A stretch of 64,000 nt of DNA from Lichenicoccus sp965213775. GTDB taxonomy: Bacteria; Pseudomonadota; Alphaproteobacteria; Acetobacterales; Acetobacteraceae. A program made the translations under genes and the position numbers. The notes under the pieces were generated by a model. That model ran no database searches and had not been told where the DNA came from. It saw only the letters and a list, made by a program, of their open reading frames with translations. The stretch covers positions 434,001 through 498,000 of the forward strand of contig CBDCAC010000004.1 in NCBI GenBank assembly GCA_965213775.1. Reading direction: 5' to 3'. Every line of letters begins with the position of its first letter. Position 1 is the stretch's first letter. Below are positions 8,601 through 17,101 of this stretch, one piece after another.

Positions 8601-9317
8601 TCACAACCGTCCCTGCTCGAGCAACCTCTCGGCCTTGGCGAACGCGACCGCGTCATCGACGTCGATCCAGAGCCTGTCCTGGATGTCGTGGAAATACGCC
8701 CTTTCCCACCGCGCGAGCACGTTCATGGCGCCGGAGATGCTCTCATCTCCGGCGGCCTGGCTCGCCTCCAGGGCATCGAAGAGGATCGGCGTGCACACGA
8801 ACACGCCGGTGTCGAAACCGTTGAAGTCGGCGATCAGCTTGCCGACCTGCTCGATCCGACCGGACGAACACCGCACGCGCGTGACGTCGTCCAGGTCGTT
8901 GATCGGGCTTTCGATGTTGAAATCGACGGCGAGGATCACGCGGCCCGACTCGAGCGGCGCCGACATCACGGCGCGAAGCAGCTCCGGATCGACGATGTGA
9001 TCGCACATCACCAACAGGAACGGCGCGTCGAGATACGGCTTGCCCTTGAGGACGGAGACCCCGTTGGCACGCTGCCACTCCTCGTTGAGGATATGCGTGA
9101 CGCGCACGCCGCGTCGCGCGGAGAACGCATCGAGCGCCGCACGCAGTTCCTCGCCACGATAGCCGCTGACGACGAGGAACTCGTCGATCCCGGCGCGCCG
9201 GCCGCGCTCGATCACGTGCTCTATCAGCGGCATGCCCTTGATCGGGATCAGCGGCTTGAGCTCGAGCTTCTCCCGCAGCCGGGCACCCTGCCCGGCTGCG
9301 ATGATGAGGCACTTCAT
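8601..9317 (-). CDS. Nucleotidyltransferase, probable inositol-1-phosphate cytidylyltransferase (IPCT)
   Basis: A 238-residue Rossmann-type sugar nucleotidyltransferase. It starts MKCLIIAAGQGARL with the nucleotide-binding loop at residues 7-14, K21 in LKPLIPI, NGVSVLKGKPYL near 85-96, and a metal-type D106/D110 in VMCDHIVDP. It resembles the cytidylyltransferase half of the bifunctional IPCT/DIPPS enzymes of hyperthermophiles. Its ATG overlaps the TGA of inositol-phosphate synthase (ATGA), which implies translational coupling, and the CDP-alcohol phosphotransferase follows 31 bp downstream. The context is therefore the main argument for inositol phosphate as substrate; glucose-1-phosphate or choline phosphate are the alternatives. 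Confidence 0.75.
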   Translation of the reverse strand: MKCLIIAAGQGARLREKLELKPLIPIKGMPLIEHVIERGRRAGIDEFLVVSGYRGEELRAALDAFSARRGVRVTHILNEEWQRANGVSVLKGKPYLDAPFLLVMCDHIVDPELLRAVMSAPLESGRVILAVDFNIESPINDLDDVTRVRCSSGRIEQVGKLIADFNGFDTGVFVCTPILFDALEASQAAGDESISGAMNVLARWERAYFHDIQDRLWIDVDDAVAFAKAERLLEQGRL

Positions 9318-10459
9318 AGGATGGCGGGCACCTCGAGCATCGCATAGAGCTTCGTGGTGTGCGCGCGGATGAAGGCTTCCACCATCTTGTACGCCTCGTC
9401 GTCCGTGAACTGCTTGGGCGGGTGCTTGCAGAAATAGGCGCTGGGACCTTCGAGGACGCCGCCGACGCCGTTCTGCAGCGCCAGCTTGCAGCACCGGATC
9501 ATATCGATGACCACTCCTGCGGAATTGGGCGAATCCTCGACCGACAGCCTAAGCTCCAGCTCCATCGGGGTGTCCCCGAACAGGTGCCCTTCCATCCTGA
9601 GAAAGCAGACCTTGTTGTCGTTCTGCCACGGCACGTAGTCGCTCGGCCCAACATGGATATTGTCGTCCGCGATACGCTTCTTCGCGACCGACTGCACCGC
9701 TTCGGTCTTCGATGTCTTCTTCGACACCAGCCGTTCCTGGTTCTTCATGTTGAGGAAGTCGGTGTTGCCGCCGGTGTTCAGCTGGTAGGTCCTGAGCATC
9801 TTGACGCCGCGCTTGGCGAACAGGTCCATCAGCACGCGGTGCGCGATCGTGGCGCCGAGCTGGGACTTGATGTCGTCGCCGATGATCGGCAGGTTGCGCG
9901 CCCTGAACCTCTCCGCGATCGCCTCGTTGCTGGCGAGGAACACCGGCATGTTGTTGATGAATGCGACGCCCGCCTCCAGCGCGCACTCAGCGTAGAAGCG
10001 CGCCGCCTGCTCCGATCCGACCGGTACATAGTTCAACAGGATCTCCGTGCCGCTCCGCCTCAGCTCGTCGACGATCTCCGCCTTGGTAAGCTCCCTCGCG
10101 TCCGACCGCATCAGCGTGCGGTCGTCGGCGTAGTCACCCATGTGGTCGGAGATGCCGTCGAGCACCTGTCCCATGCGGACCGTCACGCCGGCCCGGGGGA
10201 TCTCCGGCTGGAAGACCCGCGTGCAGTTCGGCTTGCAGAACATGGCGTGACTGAGGTCCGTGCCGACCTTGCGGATATCGACGTCGAAGGCCGCGACCAC
10301 CTCGATGTCGCATGGCAGGTAGCCGCCGATCTCGGTGTGCATCAGGCCGACCACGCCGTCGCGGCAGCGCTCGGGCGTGTAGTAGTGAATGCCCTGGATC
10401 AGCGCGCTCGCGCAGTTCCCGATGCCGACGATCCCGATCCGGATCTTGCCTCTGACCAT
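9314..10459 (-). CDS. ino1: Myo-inositol-1-phosphate synthase (MIPS)
   Basis: The 381-residue protein is a clear inositol-3-phosphate synthase of the compact prokaryotic type. Visible are the NAD-binding GIVGIGNCASALIQGI at residues 9-24, a KSQLGATIAHR segment near 200, and the catalytic region with LNTGGNTDFLNM followed by KKTSKTEAVQS and the HVGPSDYVPW motif. The enzyme converts glucose 6-phosphate to inositol phosphate using NAD as a tightly bound cofactor. It is the second gene of a four-gene operon: GT32, MIPS, IPCT, CDP-alcohol phosphotransferase. Spacing is 31 bp upstream and a 4-bp overlap downstream. Confidence in the enzyme is high. Confidence 0.95.
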   Translation of the reverse strand: MVRGKIRIGIVGIGNCASALIQGIHYYTPERCRDGVVGLMHTEIGGYLPCDIEVVAAFDVDIRKVGTDLSHAMFCKPNCTRVFQPEIPRAGVTVRMGQVLDGISDHMGDYADDRTLMRSDARELTKAEIVDELRRSGTEILLNYVPVGSEQAARFYAECALEAGVAFINNMPVFLASNEAIAERFRARNLPIIGDDIKSQLGATIAHRVLMDLFAKRGVKMLRTYQLNTGGNTDFLNMKNQERLVSKKTSKTEAVQSVAKKRIADDNIHVGPSDYVPWQNDNKVCFLRMEGHLFGDTPMELELRLSVEDSPNSAGVVIDMIRCCKLALQNGVGGVLEGPSAYFCKHPPKQFTDDEAYKMVEAFIRAHTTKLYAMLEVPAIL

Positions 10460-10490
10460 CTCTGCTCACCCTATGTCTCGTTGACTGACT

Positions 10491-11459
10491 TCATGCCGCG
10501 CGCGGCAGCTCGTGGATACAGGAGCATACCAGGGCGCTGTATAATTGCCGTTCTCGATGTTCCCTCACGTAACCGGGACTGATCTGCGCGACCAGCGGCT
10601 TGCTGCGGACCGACGCGTACCAGTGCACGACGCGCGTCTGCGTCGACAGGACCTCATCCAGCCGCACCACGCGGACGGTTCTGAACCAGTGCTCGGAGAT
10701 CTCCGGCGGCAGCGGGTAGAACACCTGCGGCTCCTGGATGGTCAGATCGCCGGATCGATGGTGCCCGACCACCTGCTGGAGCAGCTTCGGCCCCAGGGCG
10801 TAGCGCTGCCCCTGACGATCGGGCGACAGATCGAGCATCGCGTGCAGGTAGCGGGAGAACAGGCTGGATCTGGCCTGCGCTCCCATCACGGCGTTGTTGA
10901 CGTGCAGGACGTAGAGTTTCTCGATCTTCCTGAAGAGCTGCCAGCCGTGCGGCATGCTCCGCAACGCCTTGCGGAGCAGGTCGAGGGCGAGATGGCGCGC
11001 CCATACCAGGGGGGAGCGCGAGACGCGCACGAAGTGCGGCCAGACGATGAACTCGGAGCCGACGAACTGCGCCAGCCCGGTGAGCGGAAGCAGGGAGGCG
11101 ACCGTCACGGTGTCGAGATCGAGGTAGATCCCGCCATCGGCGTATAATATCGCCGCACGCAGGATGTCGGACCGGATCACCGGCGTAGGCATCCCGCGAT
11201 AGAGCAGCGCCAGCCGGTCACCGAGCCCGAGCAGGTGCCCCGTCCGCGTCAGGAAGCTCATCGGATCGACCCGAGACAGCGACACGCGAGGCGCGCGCCT
11301 CAGCGCACGCAGCGCCTCGCCGTCATCGAGAGGGTCGGTATGATGAAGAATTATCTCGGGAAGCTCGCTGCGCTCGGATGCCGACAGCACGGCGAACGCG
11401 TAGGCCCAGGGCAGGCTCGTCCCGATCAGACAGAAATGCAGTCGGGCAGGGATCGTCAT
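10491..11459 (-). CDS. GT32-type glycosyltransferase with DXD motif
   Basis: A 322-residue protein with the sugar-binding DXD region typical of GT32 (Gly_transf_sug): VIRSDILRAAILYADGGIYLDLDTV, the DXD being D114-L-D116. A later HVNNAVMGA and the FLTRTGHLLGLGD block also fit. These enzymes transfer a hexose from a nucleotide sugar, usually onto a lipid or polysaccharide acceptor. It heads the operon with MIPS, IPCT and the CDP-alcohol phosphotransferase (31 bp gap), so its acceptor may be the inositol lipid made by those genes. The start at MTIPARL is preferred; the upstream extension to 11648 is compositionally odd. Confidence 0.75.
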   Translation of the reverse strand: MTIPARLHFCLIGTSLPWAYAFAVLSASERSELPEIILHHTDPLDDGEALRALRRAPRVSLSRVDPMSFLTRTGHLLGLGDRLALLYRGMPTPVIRSDILRAAILYADGGIYLDLDTVTVASLLPLTGLAQFVGSEFIVWPHFVRVSRSPLVWARHLALDLLRKALRSMPHGWQLFRKIEKLYVLHVNNAVMGAQARSSLFSRYLHAMLDLSPDRQGQRYALGPKLLQQVVGHHRSGDLTIQEPQVFYPLPPEISEHWFRTVRVVRLDEVLSTQTRVVHWYASVRSKPLVAQISPGYVREHRERQLYSALVCSCIHELPRAA

Positions 11460-11758
11460 GAGGAATGGGCCTGATGGCAGTGCGTTACGGCTCGCGCACG
11501 CTATAGGAGGGCTACCTCGAAGTCCAATCGACGGGCAGCGATTTGACCGCCGGCACGGCTGCGACGCGTTCCAGGCGTCGGAGTAAAATTCAACCCCGTC
11601 AATGGGTTGAACCGTCCTCGCGGCGATGTCGGGCGCACCCTTGACCACCGCTTGAGCTGATGCTCCATTGATGCATCTGTGCTCTCGGTGTTCTCCGCCC
11701 GGCGACTTTACCCGAGGATCCAGCCGATGACGGCAGCAGCGACGGACAGAGAGCGGGC

Positions 11759-12946
11759 GTGCGTCAGGTTGCGATCTTCCGTCAGAACCTTTTCAGGGTG
11801 TCGGAGCCGTTCATCACGCAGCAGGCGCAGCAACTGCGGCGCCATCGCCCGCTCTATCTCGGCAGGCTGCGCTTCGGTGATCCACCCATGGGCGCGCAGT
11901 CGCTTGCCTTGCGTGATCTCGCCTCCCCCTGGTCGCTGCCGCGCGTCGGCTGGCAGATGCTCACGCGCGCTGCGGGACCCTATCAGGCGCTGCTGGGAGA
12001 GAACCGGCCGTCGCTGATCCATGCCCATTTCGGCGTCGACGGCGTCTACGCGTTGCCGCTCGCGAATAGGCTGGGGATCCCGCTCGTCACCACGTTCCAC
12101 GGCTTCGATGCGACGCTGTCCACCGCCGCCCTGCTCTGCTCGCCGGCTTGGGCGAACTATCCGCTGTTTCGGCGCCGCCTGGCGCAGCGGGGCGATCTGT
12201 TCCTCTGCGTCTCGTCCTTCATCCGCGCCCGGGTCCTGGCGATGGGATTTCCCGAACACCGCACCCTTCTCCATTATACGGGCGTGGATTGCCGGGCCAT
12301 CCAGCCACGCGATCCGGGCGAGGAGACGCCGACGATCCTCCACGTCGCCCGCCTGGTGGACATGAAGGGCACCCAGTACCTGATCAGGGCGTTCGAGGCG
12401 CTGTCACAGCGTCATCCCGATGTCAAGCTGGTCATCCTCGGCGACGGGCCGCGGCGCCGCTCGCTGCACGCGCTGACGAACACGCTGCAGCTGCAGCACC
12501 GGGTGCGGTTCCTCGGAGCCTTGCCGCACGCGCACGTCGTCGCGTGGATGCGCCGGGCGACGATGCTGGTGCTGCCCAGCGTGCATACGATCGCGGGGCG
12601 GGTTGAGGGCTTGGGCATGGTGCTGCTCGAAGCCGCGGCCACCGGCGTGCCGGTGGTCGCCTCGCGCGTCGGCGGGATCGCCGAAGGCGTCATGGATGGC
12701 CGGACCGGGTTCCTGGTCCCCGAGCGCGACGTCGAGGCACTCTCGAGGCGCATGGGCGACCTGCTCGAAGATCCGGCGATGCGGCTTCGCATGGGCGGCC
12801 AGGCGCGGGCTTTCGTCGAGCGGCAGTTCGACCTCCGCCGACAGGGAGAGAAACTGGAGAGCTTCTATGACGCCGTGCTGTCGCGTGACCAACGAGAGAG
12901 CCCGCGTCCGCCACCGGAACTTTCTTCCGACCGTCACAGATGCTAA
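11759..12946 (+). CDS. GT4-family glycosyltransferase
   Basis: The 395-residue protein has the GT-B fold of GT4 enzymes: HAHFGVDGVYALPLA and TFHGFDA in the N-terminal domain, TILHVARLVDMKGTQYLIRAF at the domain hinge, and the donor-binding EX7E in VEGLGMVLLEAAATGVPVV near residue 282. It resembles retaining glycosyltransferases of colanic acid/exopolysaccharide loci. The start is a GTG at 11759. A 300-bp divergent region separates it from the GT32 operon, and the radical SAM gene follows 38 bp downstream in the same orientation. Donor sugar unknown. Confidence 0.85.
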   Translation: MRQVAIFRQNLFRVSEPFITQQAQQLRRHRPLYLGRLRFGDPPMGAQSLALRDLASPWSLPRVGWQMLTRAAGPYQALLGENRPSLIHAHFGVDGVYALPLANRLGIPLVTTFHGFDATLSTAALLCSPAWANYPLFRRRLAQRGDLFLCVSSFIRARVLAMGFPEHRTLLHYTGVDCRAIQPRDPGEETPTILHVARLVDMKGTQYLIRAFEALSQRHPDVKLVILGDGPRRRSLHALTNTLQLQHRVRFLGALPHAHVVAWMRRATMLVLPSVHTIAGRVEGLGMVLLEAAATGVPVVASRVGGIAEGVMDGRTGFLVPERDVEALSRRMGDLLEDPAMRLRMGGQARAFVERQFDLRRQGEKLESFYDAVLSRDQRESPRPPPELSSDRHRC

Positions 12947-12984
12947 GCAGGCGACCGACTTCGCCAGAGCATCCTTGAACATCG

Positions 12985-13968
12985 ATGAGCACCACCACCA
13001 CCTCCGCGCCGTCCGGAAGCCTCGCATCGGGCGCGCGCTTCCTCGCCCGCGCGATCGGCTCGCGCTACAACCCGCTCCTGGCCCAGGTCGTGGTCACCCG
13101 TCGCTGCAACCTCTCATGCGGATACTGCAACGAATATGACAATGTCTCGCCGCCGGTTCCGCGGCGGGACCTGCTCGCCTGGGTCGACCACCTCGCTGCC
13201 CTGAGGACCGCCTCGATCACCTTCACCGGCGGCGAGCCGCTGCTTCATCCCGATCTCGATCAGGTGGTTCGGGCCGCTCGAGGCCATGGCATGATCGTCA
13301 CCATGATCACCAACGGCTTCCGGCTGAGCCGCAGCTGGATCGAGCGGCTGAACGCTGCGGGCCTCCAGGGCATGCAGATCAGCATCGATAATCTCGAGCC
13401 CGACGAGGTGTCGATGAAGAGCCTGGCCTCCGTCGAAGGCAAGCTCGAGCTGCTGTCGAAGCATGCGCGCTTCAAGGTGAACGTGAATTCGGTGCTCGGG
13501 GTCAGCAACGAGCGCACCCAGGACGTCGTGACGGTGGCCAGGACCGCGGCCAAATATGGTCTGCAGCATTCCGTCGGCGTGCTGCATGATCATACCGGCA
13601 TGCTGAGGTCGCTGAGTGCCGCGCAGCTGCGTGCCTACGCGCAGGTCACCAAGATCTCCCCCTCCATCGTGCACAGCCTGAATTACTGGCTGTTCCAGAA
13701 GAACCTGATGCACGGCCAAACCAACGACTGGAAGTGTCGCGCCGGGGCGCGCTACCTGTATGTCGCCGAGGACGGCAAGGTGCATTGGTGTTCCCAGCAA
13801 CGCGGGTATCCGGGCATTCCGCTGCTGCAATATACCCGCGACGATATTCGCCGCGAATTCCACACCGAGAAATCCTGCAGCCCGACCTGCACCCTGAGCT
13901 GCGTGCATCAGATGAGCATGTTCGACCGCTATCGCGGCGGCCAGACTCCGGCCAAGGCTGCTCATTGA
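12985..13968 (+). CDS. Radical SAM protein of unknown function in a glycan locus
   Basis: A 327-residue radical SAM enzyme. The [4Fe-4S]/SAM motif CNLSCGYC uses C41, C45 and C48; ITFTGGEPLLHPD (about 74-86) and ITNGF complete the core. A cysteine-rich C-terminus (WKCRAGARYLY, HWCSQQRG, CSPTCTLSC) suggests a SPASM-like auxiliary cluster. Such proteins modify peptides, sugars or lipids. Here it sits between two glycosyltransferases and a flippase, so a glycan or lipid substrate is more likely than a peptide, but nothing in the sequence proves this. Its TGA at 13966-13968 is directly adjacent to the stop of the convergent flippase gene. Confidence 0.8.
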   Translation: MSTTTTSAPSGSLASGARFLARAIGSRYNPLLAQVVVTRRCNLSCGYCNEYDNVSPPVPRRDLLAWVDHLAALRTASITFTGGEPLLHPDLDQVVRAARGHGMIVTMITNGFRLSRSWIERLNAAGLQGMQISIDNLEPDEVSMKSLASVEGKLELLSKHARFKVNVNSVLGVSNERTQDVVTVARTAAKYGLQHSVGVLHDHTGMLRSLSAAQLRAYAQVTKISPSIVHSLNYWLFQKNLMHGQTNDWKCRAGARYLYVAEDGKVHWCSQQRGYPGIPLLQYTRDDIRREFHTEKSCSPTCTLSCVHQMSMFDRYRGGQTPAKAAH

Positions 13969-15405
13969 TCATCGTGCTTGATCGGGCCGGTAGCGCTCAT
14001 GGAGCAGAAGGCCCGCATAGGTCAGCGTCACCATCAGCGAGACGATGCCGATCTGGGTCTTGAGGCCGCTGCCGCTCAGGCGGCGGATCATCTCCGTGGC
14101 CAGGAACAACACGCCGGTGCCGATGACGGGCAGCTTGAAGGCGCGCACGATCTCAGCGCCGGCGATGCTCCACTGCGTCCGCAGGTAGCTTGCGCCCCAG
14201 AGCAGCAGGATCGGGTATATGGCCAGCCAGATCCCGGCGACGGCGACGATCCCGCTCTGGGCGGGAAGCGTGCATCCGACCACCAGGATCCCGAGGCTCA
14301 GGCACAGCAGCGTCGTCAAGGAGAGGCCGGCGGCCGTGCCGGGCCGTCCTGTGCCCATCAGGACGGCGGAAAGCAGCTGCGACATGACCCGGAGCAGCGC
14401 CGCCGCCGCCAGCAGCTTGAGCGGCAGGGCGGCGGCGGCGTAGCTATGGCCGCGATCGTCGTGGAGCAGGGCCGTCAGCGGATCGGCGACCAGGATCAGG
14501 CCCACCATCAGGGGTGCGACCAGGATCGCGATCCGCCGGAGCGACCAGGTGAACACCTGCCCGAGCTGCTGCCTGACCGCCGACACGCGCGCGAAGACCG
14601 GCAGTGCGGTGCGGCTGACCAGGGTGCCGACGGCCATCGCCGGCTCCATGGCCACGTCGAAGGCGACCCGATACACCGCGAGCTGCGAGGGTCCGTAGAA
14701 CCAACCGATCAACAGGTAGTCCACGTTCTTGAATATCTGCTCGGCCAGATTGGCGGCGACGGCCCGCATCCCGAAGCGGGTCAGCGGCAGGATGGTCGAT
14801 GGCTGGAAGCGCATCGCCGGCCGGAACGGGCGGGCCAGCAGCGCCCCGATCAGGATGTAGAGGCCGCTCGCGGCGTATCCGACCACCAGGGCCCAGGCCC
14901 CTGCCCCCGCGGCCGCGAGGCCGAGGCGGGTCAATGCGGCAGCCAATGTCGCGAACAGGTTGACGGCGGCGATGCGTCCGTATTGCAGGTCCCTGTTCAG
15001 GATCGCCAGGGGAATCAACGCGGCCCCGACGAGCGGCTGCTTGGCCGCGATGACGAGCAGATAGCCGGCCATCCTGGGCACGCCGTATGCGGCCTCGATC
15101 CAGGGTGCTGCGAGCACGGTGAGCGTGCTCACCAGCGCAGCCGCCGCGATGACGTACCAGAACAGCGTATCGAGCTGCAGGCGGGTCACCGACCGGGCCT
15201 GTACCAGGGCGTCGCCGGTGCCCAGTCCATTCAGCGCCTCGATGATCATGCCGAACGAGACCACGAGCGAGGCGGCGCCGACCTGCTGCTTGGTCAGGTA
15301 GAGCAGCATGACCAGGATGGTCGAGAAGTCGATGACCTTGGCGATGATCGTGGCGCCGCCGAGCCAGTTGAAGCCGCGGCCGAGATGTCGCTGATAACGA
15401 TCCAT
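13969..15405 (-). CDS. Wzx/MATE-like polysaccharide flippase
   Basis: The 478-residue protein has about twelve to fourteen hydrophobic segments spread evenly, starting with RGFNWLGGATIIAKVIDFSTI. The segment FGMRAVAANLAEQIFKNVDYLLIGWFYG in the middle is characteristic of the lipopolysaccharide biosynthesis flippase family (Polysacc_synt). It would move a lipid-linked oligosaccharide across the inner membrane. The glycosyltransferase 33 bp upstream on the same strand probably shares its transcript. The start at MDRYQRHLG was selected because the upstream extension lacks membrane-protein character. The stop codon TCA on the plus strand abuts the TGA of the radical SAM gene, forming the palindrome TGATCA. 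Confidence 0.85.
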   Translation of the reverse strand: MDRYQRHLGRGFNWLGGATIIAKVIDFSTILVMLLYLTKQQVGAASLVVSFGMIIEALNGLGTGDALVQARSVTRLQLDTLFWYVIAAAALVSTLTVLAAPWIEAAYGVPRMAGYLLVIAAKQPLVGAALIPLAILNRDLQYGRIAAVNLFATLAAALTRLGLAAAGAGAWALVVGYAASGLYILIGALLARPFRPAMRFQPSTILPLTRFGMRAVAANLAEQIFKNVDYLLIGWFYGPSQLAVYRVAFDVAMEPAMAVGTLVSRTALPVFARVSAVRQQLGQVFTWSLRRIAILVAPLMVGLILVADPLTALLHDDRGHSYAAAALPLKLLAAAALLRVMSQLLSAVLMGTGRPGTAAGLSLTTLLCLSLGILVVGCTLPAQSGIVAVAGIWLAIYPILLLWGASYLRTQWSIAGAEIVRAFKLPVIGTGVLFLATEMIRRLSGSGLKTQIGIVSLMVTLTYAGLLLHERYRPDQAR

Positions 15406-15437
15406 GCGATGAGGCTCGCCGGGAATGTTCGTGCGGT

Positions 15438-16706
15438 TCAGTGGTGATCCGCCGCGGGCGCATCGACCGGCGGAACACCGGCCGGAGGCAGCACCCAGGA
15501 TCGGTGTCGGACCAGATGCGTGAGCCAGCGCCGGGACTGCCGTCGCCACGCGCGGCCTTGCGCGTCGCTCCACCGACCGCGCTCCGCCGATCCCGACTGC
15601 CAGCGATCGGCCAGCAGGTCGGCGATCTTGCGCGCGCGCGCCTGCCAGGTGAACTCCCGACTATCCGCCAGCGCCCTCGCCGCGAGCCTCGCCGAGAGCC
15701 CCTTATCCTGTATCAGGGCGGTGATCCCGTCCACCAGCGACTCCGGACAATCCGGGGTGCAGAGGAACGCGTTCTGGTCATGTACCAGGATTTCCTGCAC
15801 GTCGGGCGTCGCGCCGGCGAGGATCGGGCGTCCCGACGCCATGTAGAGGAACAGCTTCAGCGGCAGCACCGTCGAGCCGAACGCGGCGAGCGGCTTCCAG
15901 GAAGGCGGGATCAGCAGGATGTCGGCGGCGAAGATGTATTGCGCCAGCATCTCGGGCGGTTGCCAGCGGACGATCCGGACGTTGGCGAGGGTACGCGCCA
16001 TCGTCTCGATCGCGCCCTCGCCGTAGGAGCCGACCAGGACGAACAGCAGATCCGGCAGTCTTCTCGCCGCCTCGATCACGAGATCGAGGCCCTTCTTGTG
16101 ATTGAGCCGACCGCTATAGACGATCGTTCTGCGACCCTCCTCGATGCCGATCTCCCGCTTGGCGGCCTCTATCGGCAGGTGTCTCAGCAGGCGCTGCGGC
16201 TCGAAGCCGTTATGGACGCAGCGGAGCTTGTGCTCCGATACGCCGAGATCCAGATATTTCCTCCTGGTATAGTCCGAGTGGCAGATGTTGATCAGGAAAT
16301 TCCTGTTGCAGATGAGGCGGTAGATCCACGGCTGCAGCGGCGGGATCTGATCGGGCCAAGGACGATAATGATCGAATGCGACACGCTTGCCGAACCTCGT
16401 CGCCATCCAGGCGACCCAGAGGTTGCGGGTGTAGACGAGGTCGGCCTGCCAGTACTCGCGTCGCGATATCAAGCTCAGTCCGCAGCATAGATGCCGCAGT
16501 GCCGCGGGGCGCAGCGGCGCGTAGGCGCGGATCACGGCGAGGCCAGTTAGTGCCGCGACCGATGCGCGCCCGCTGCCGGCCGGCAGCGGCACGTGAAGCC
16601 AGCATCGCGACAGCAGCGGTGCCAGATATCGCGCGGTCGTCACGAAAACCTCGGCATCCGCCTCGTGGCTGGGAAGCGGATTCTCGAAAGCGAACAGGAT
16701 CTTCAT
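15438..16706 (-). CDS. GT4-family glycosyltransferase
   Basis: A 422-residue GT-B enzyme. MKILFAFENPLPSHEADAEV starts the acceptor domain, IVYSGRLNHKKGLDLVIEAARRL marks the hinge, and VRIVRWQPPEMLAQYIFAADILLIPP with LPLKLFLYMASGRPILAG forms the donor site. The usual first glutamate of EX7E appears replaced (VLPLKLFLYMASG), so it may be a variant. It precedes the flippase gene by 33 bp on the same strand. The C-terminal 50 residues are arginine/tryptophan-rich and not family-like. It probably adds a sugar to the same glycan as the other glycosyltransferases of this region. Confidence 0.8.
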   Translation of the reverse strand: MKILFAFENPLPSHEADAEVFVTTARYLAPLLSRCWLHVPLPAGSGRASVAALTGLAVIRAYAPLRPAALRHLCCGLSLISRREYWQADLVYTRNLWVAWMATRFGKRVAFDHYRPWPDQIPPLQPWIYRLICNRNFLINICHSDYTRRKYLDLGVSEHKLRCVHNGFEPQRLLRHLPIEAAKREIGIEEGRRTIVYSGRLNHKKGLDLVIEAARRLPDLLFVLVGSYGEGAIETMARTLANVRIVRWQPPEMLAQYIFAADILLIPPSWKPLAAFGSTVLPLKLFLYMASGRPILAGATPDVQEILVHDQNAFLCTPDCPESLVDGITALIQDKGLSARLAARALADSREFTWQARARKIADLLADRWQSGSAERGRWSDAQGRAWRRQSRRWLTHLVRHRSWVLPPAGVPPVDAPAADHH

Positions 16707-17101
16707 CGGCGGCTGAAAGACGGCGAGCCGCGTGAGCCGCGCGGCCCGGAGATATCCATCAGGTCACGGTCACGCGCGCGCATGCGGGTCCGGGCCGGCC
16801 ACCGCGTCGATCATGGCAGCGGCTGCCAAGTGCTCCTTCATGATCAACCGATCCTGCGGTCCAGACAATGATGACGGGTCGTCTAGCGCAGCCTCACCGC
16901 GCTGAACAGGTGCCTGGCGATATGGGTGCCCGGCGAACAGTGCGCTCCCGCGACAGGCTGCGCCTCGGTGATGATCCTCGAGCTCTCGCTGATTGATCGT
17001 GCTGCACGAGCGGCTAACGTGGATTTGCCGACAACGGGTGGCGCGCTGTTCGGTGACGTGCAACGACGTCCGGCATGGCTCCCACTACGTCAGAGGCTCC
17101 C
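16707..17101. other. Divergent intergenic region, no gene seen
   Basis: About 390 bp between two divergently transcribed glycan genes. The open frames crossing it are short and arginine-rich and have no recognisable domain. It presumably carries promoters for both directions, but I see no convincing hexamer pair or operator. Confidence 0.4.

Noticed and set aside
13978..15447. Plus-strand open frame of almost 490 codons opposite the flippase gene
   Set aside because: It is rich in D, E, Q, R and H without hydrophobic core. This is the typical antisense of a hydrophobic membrane-protein gene.
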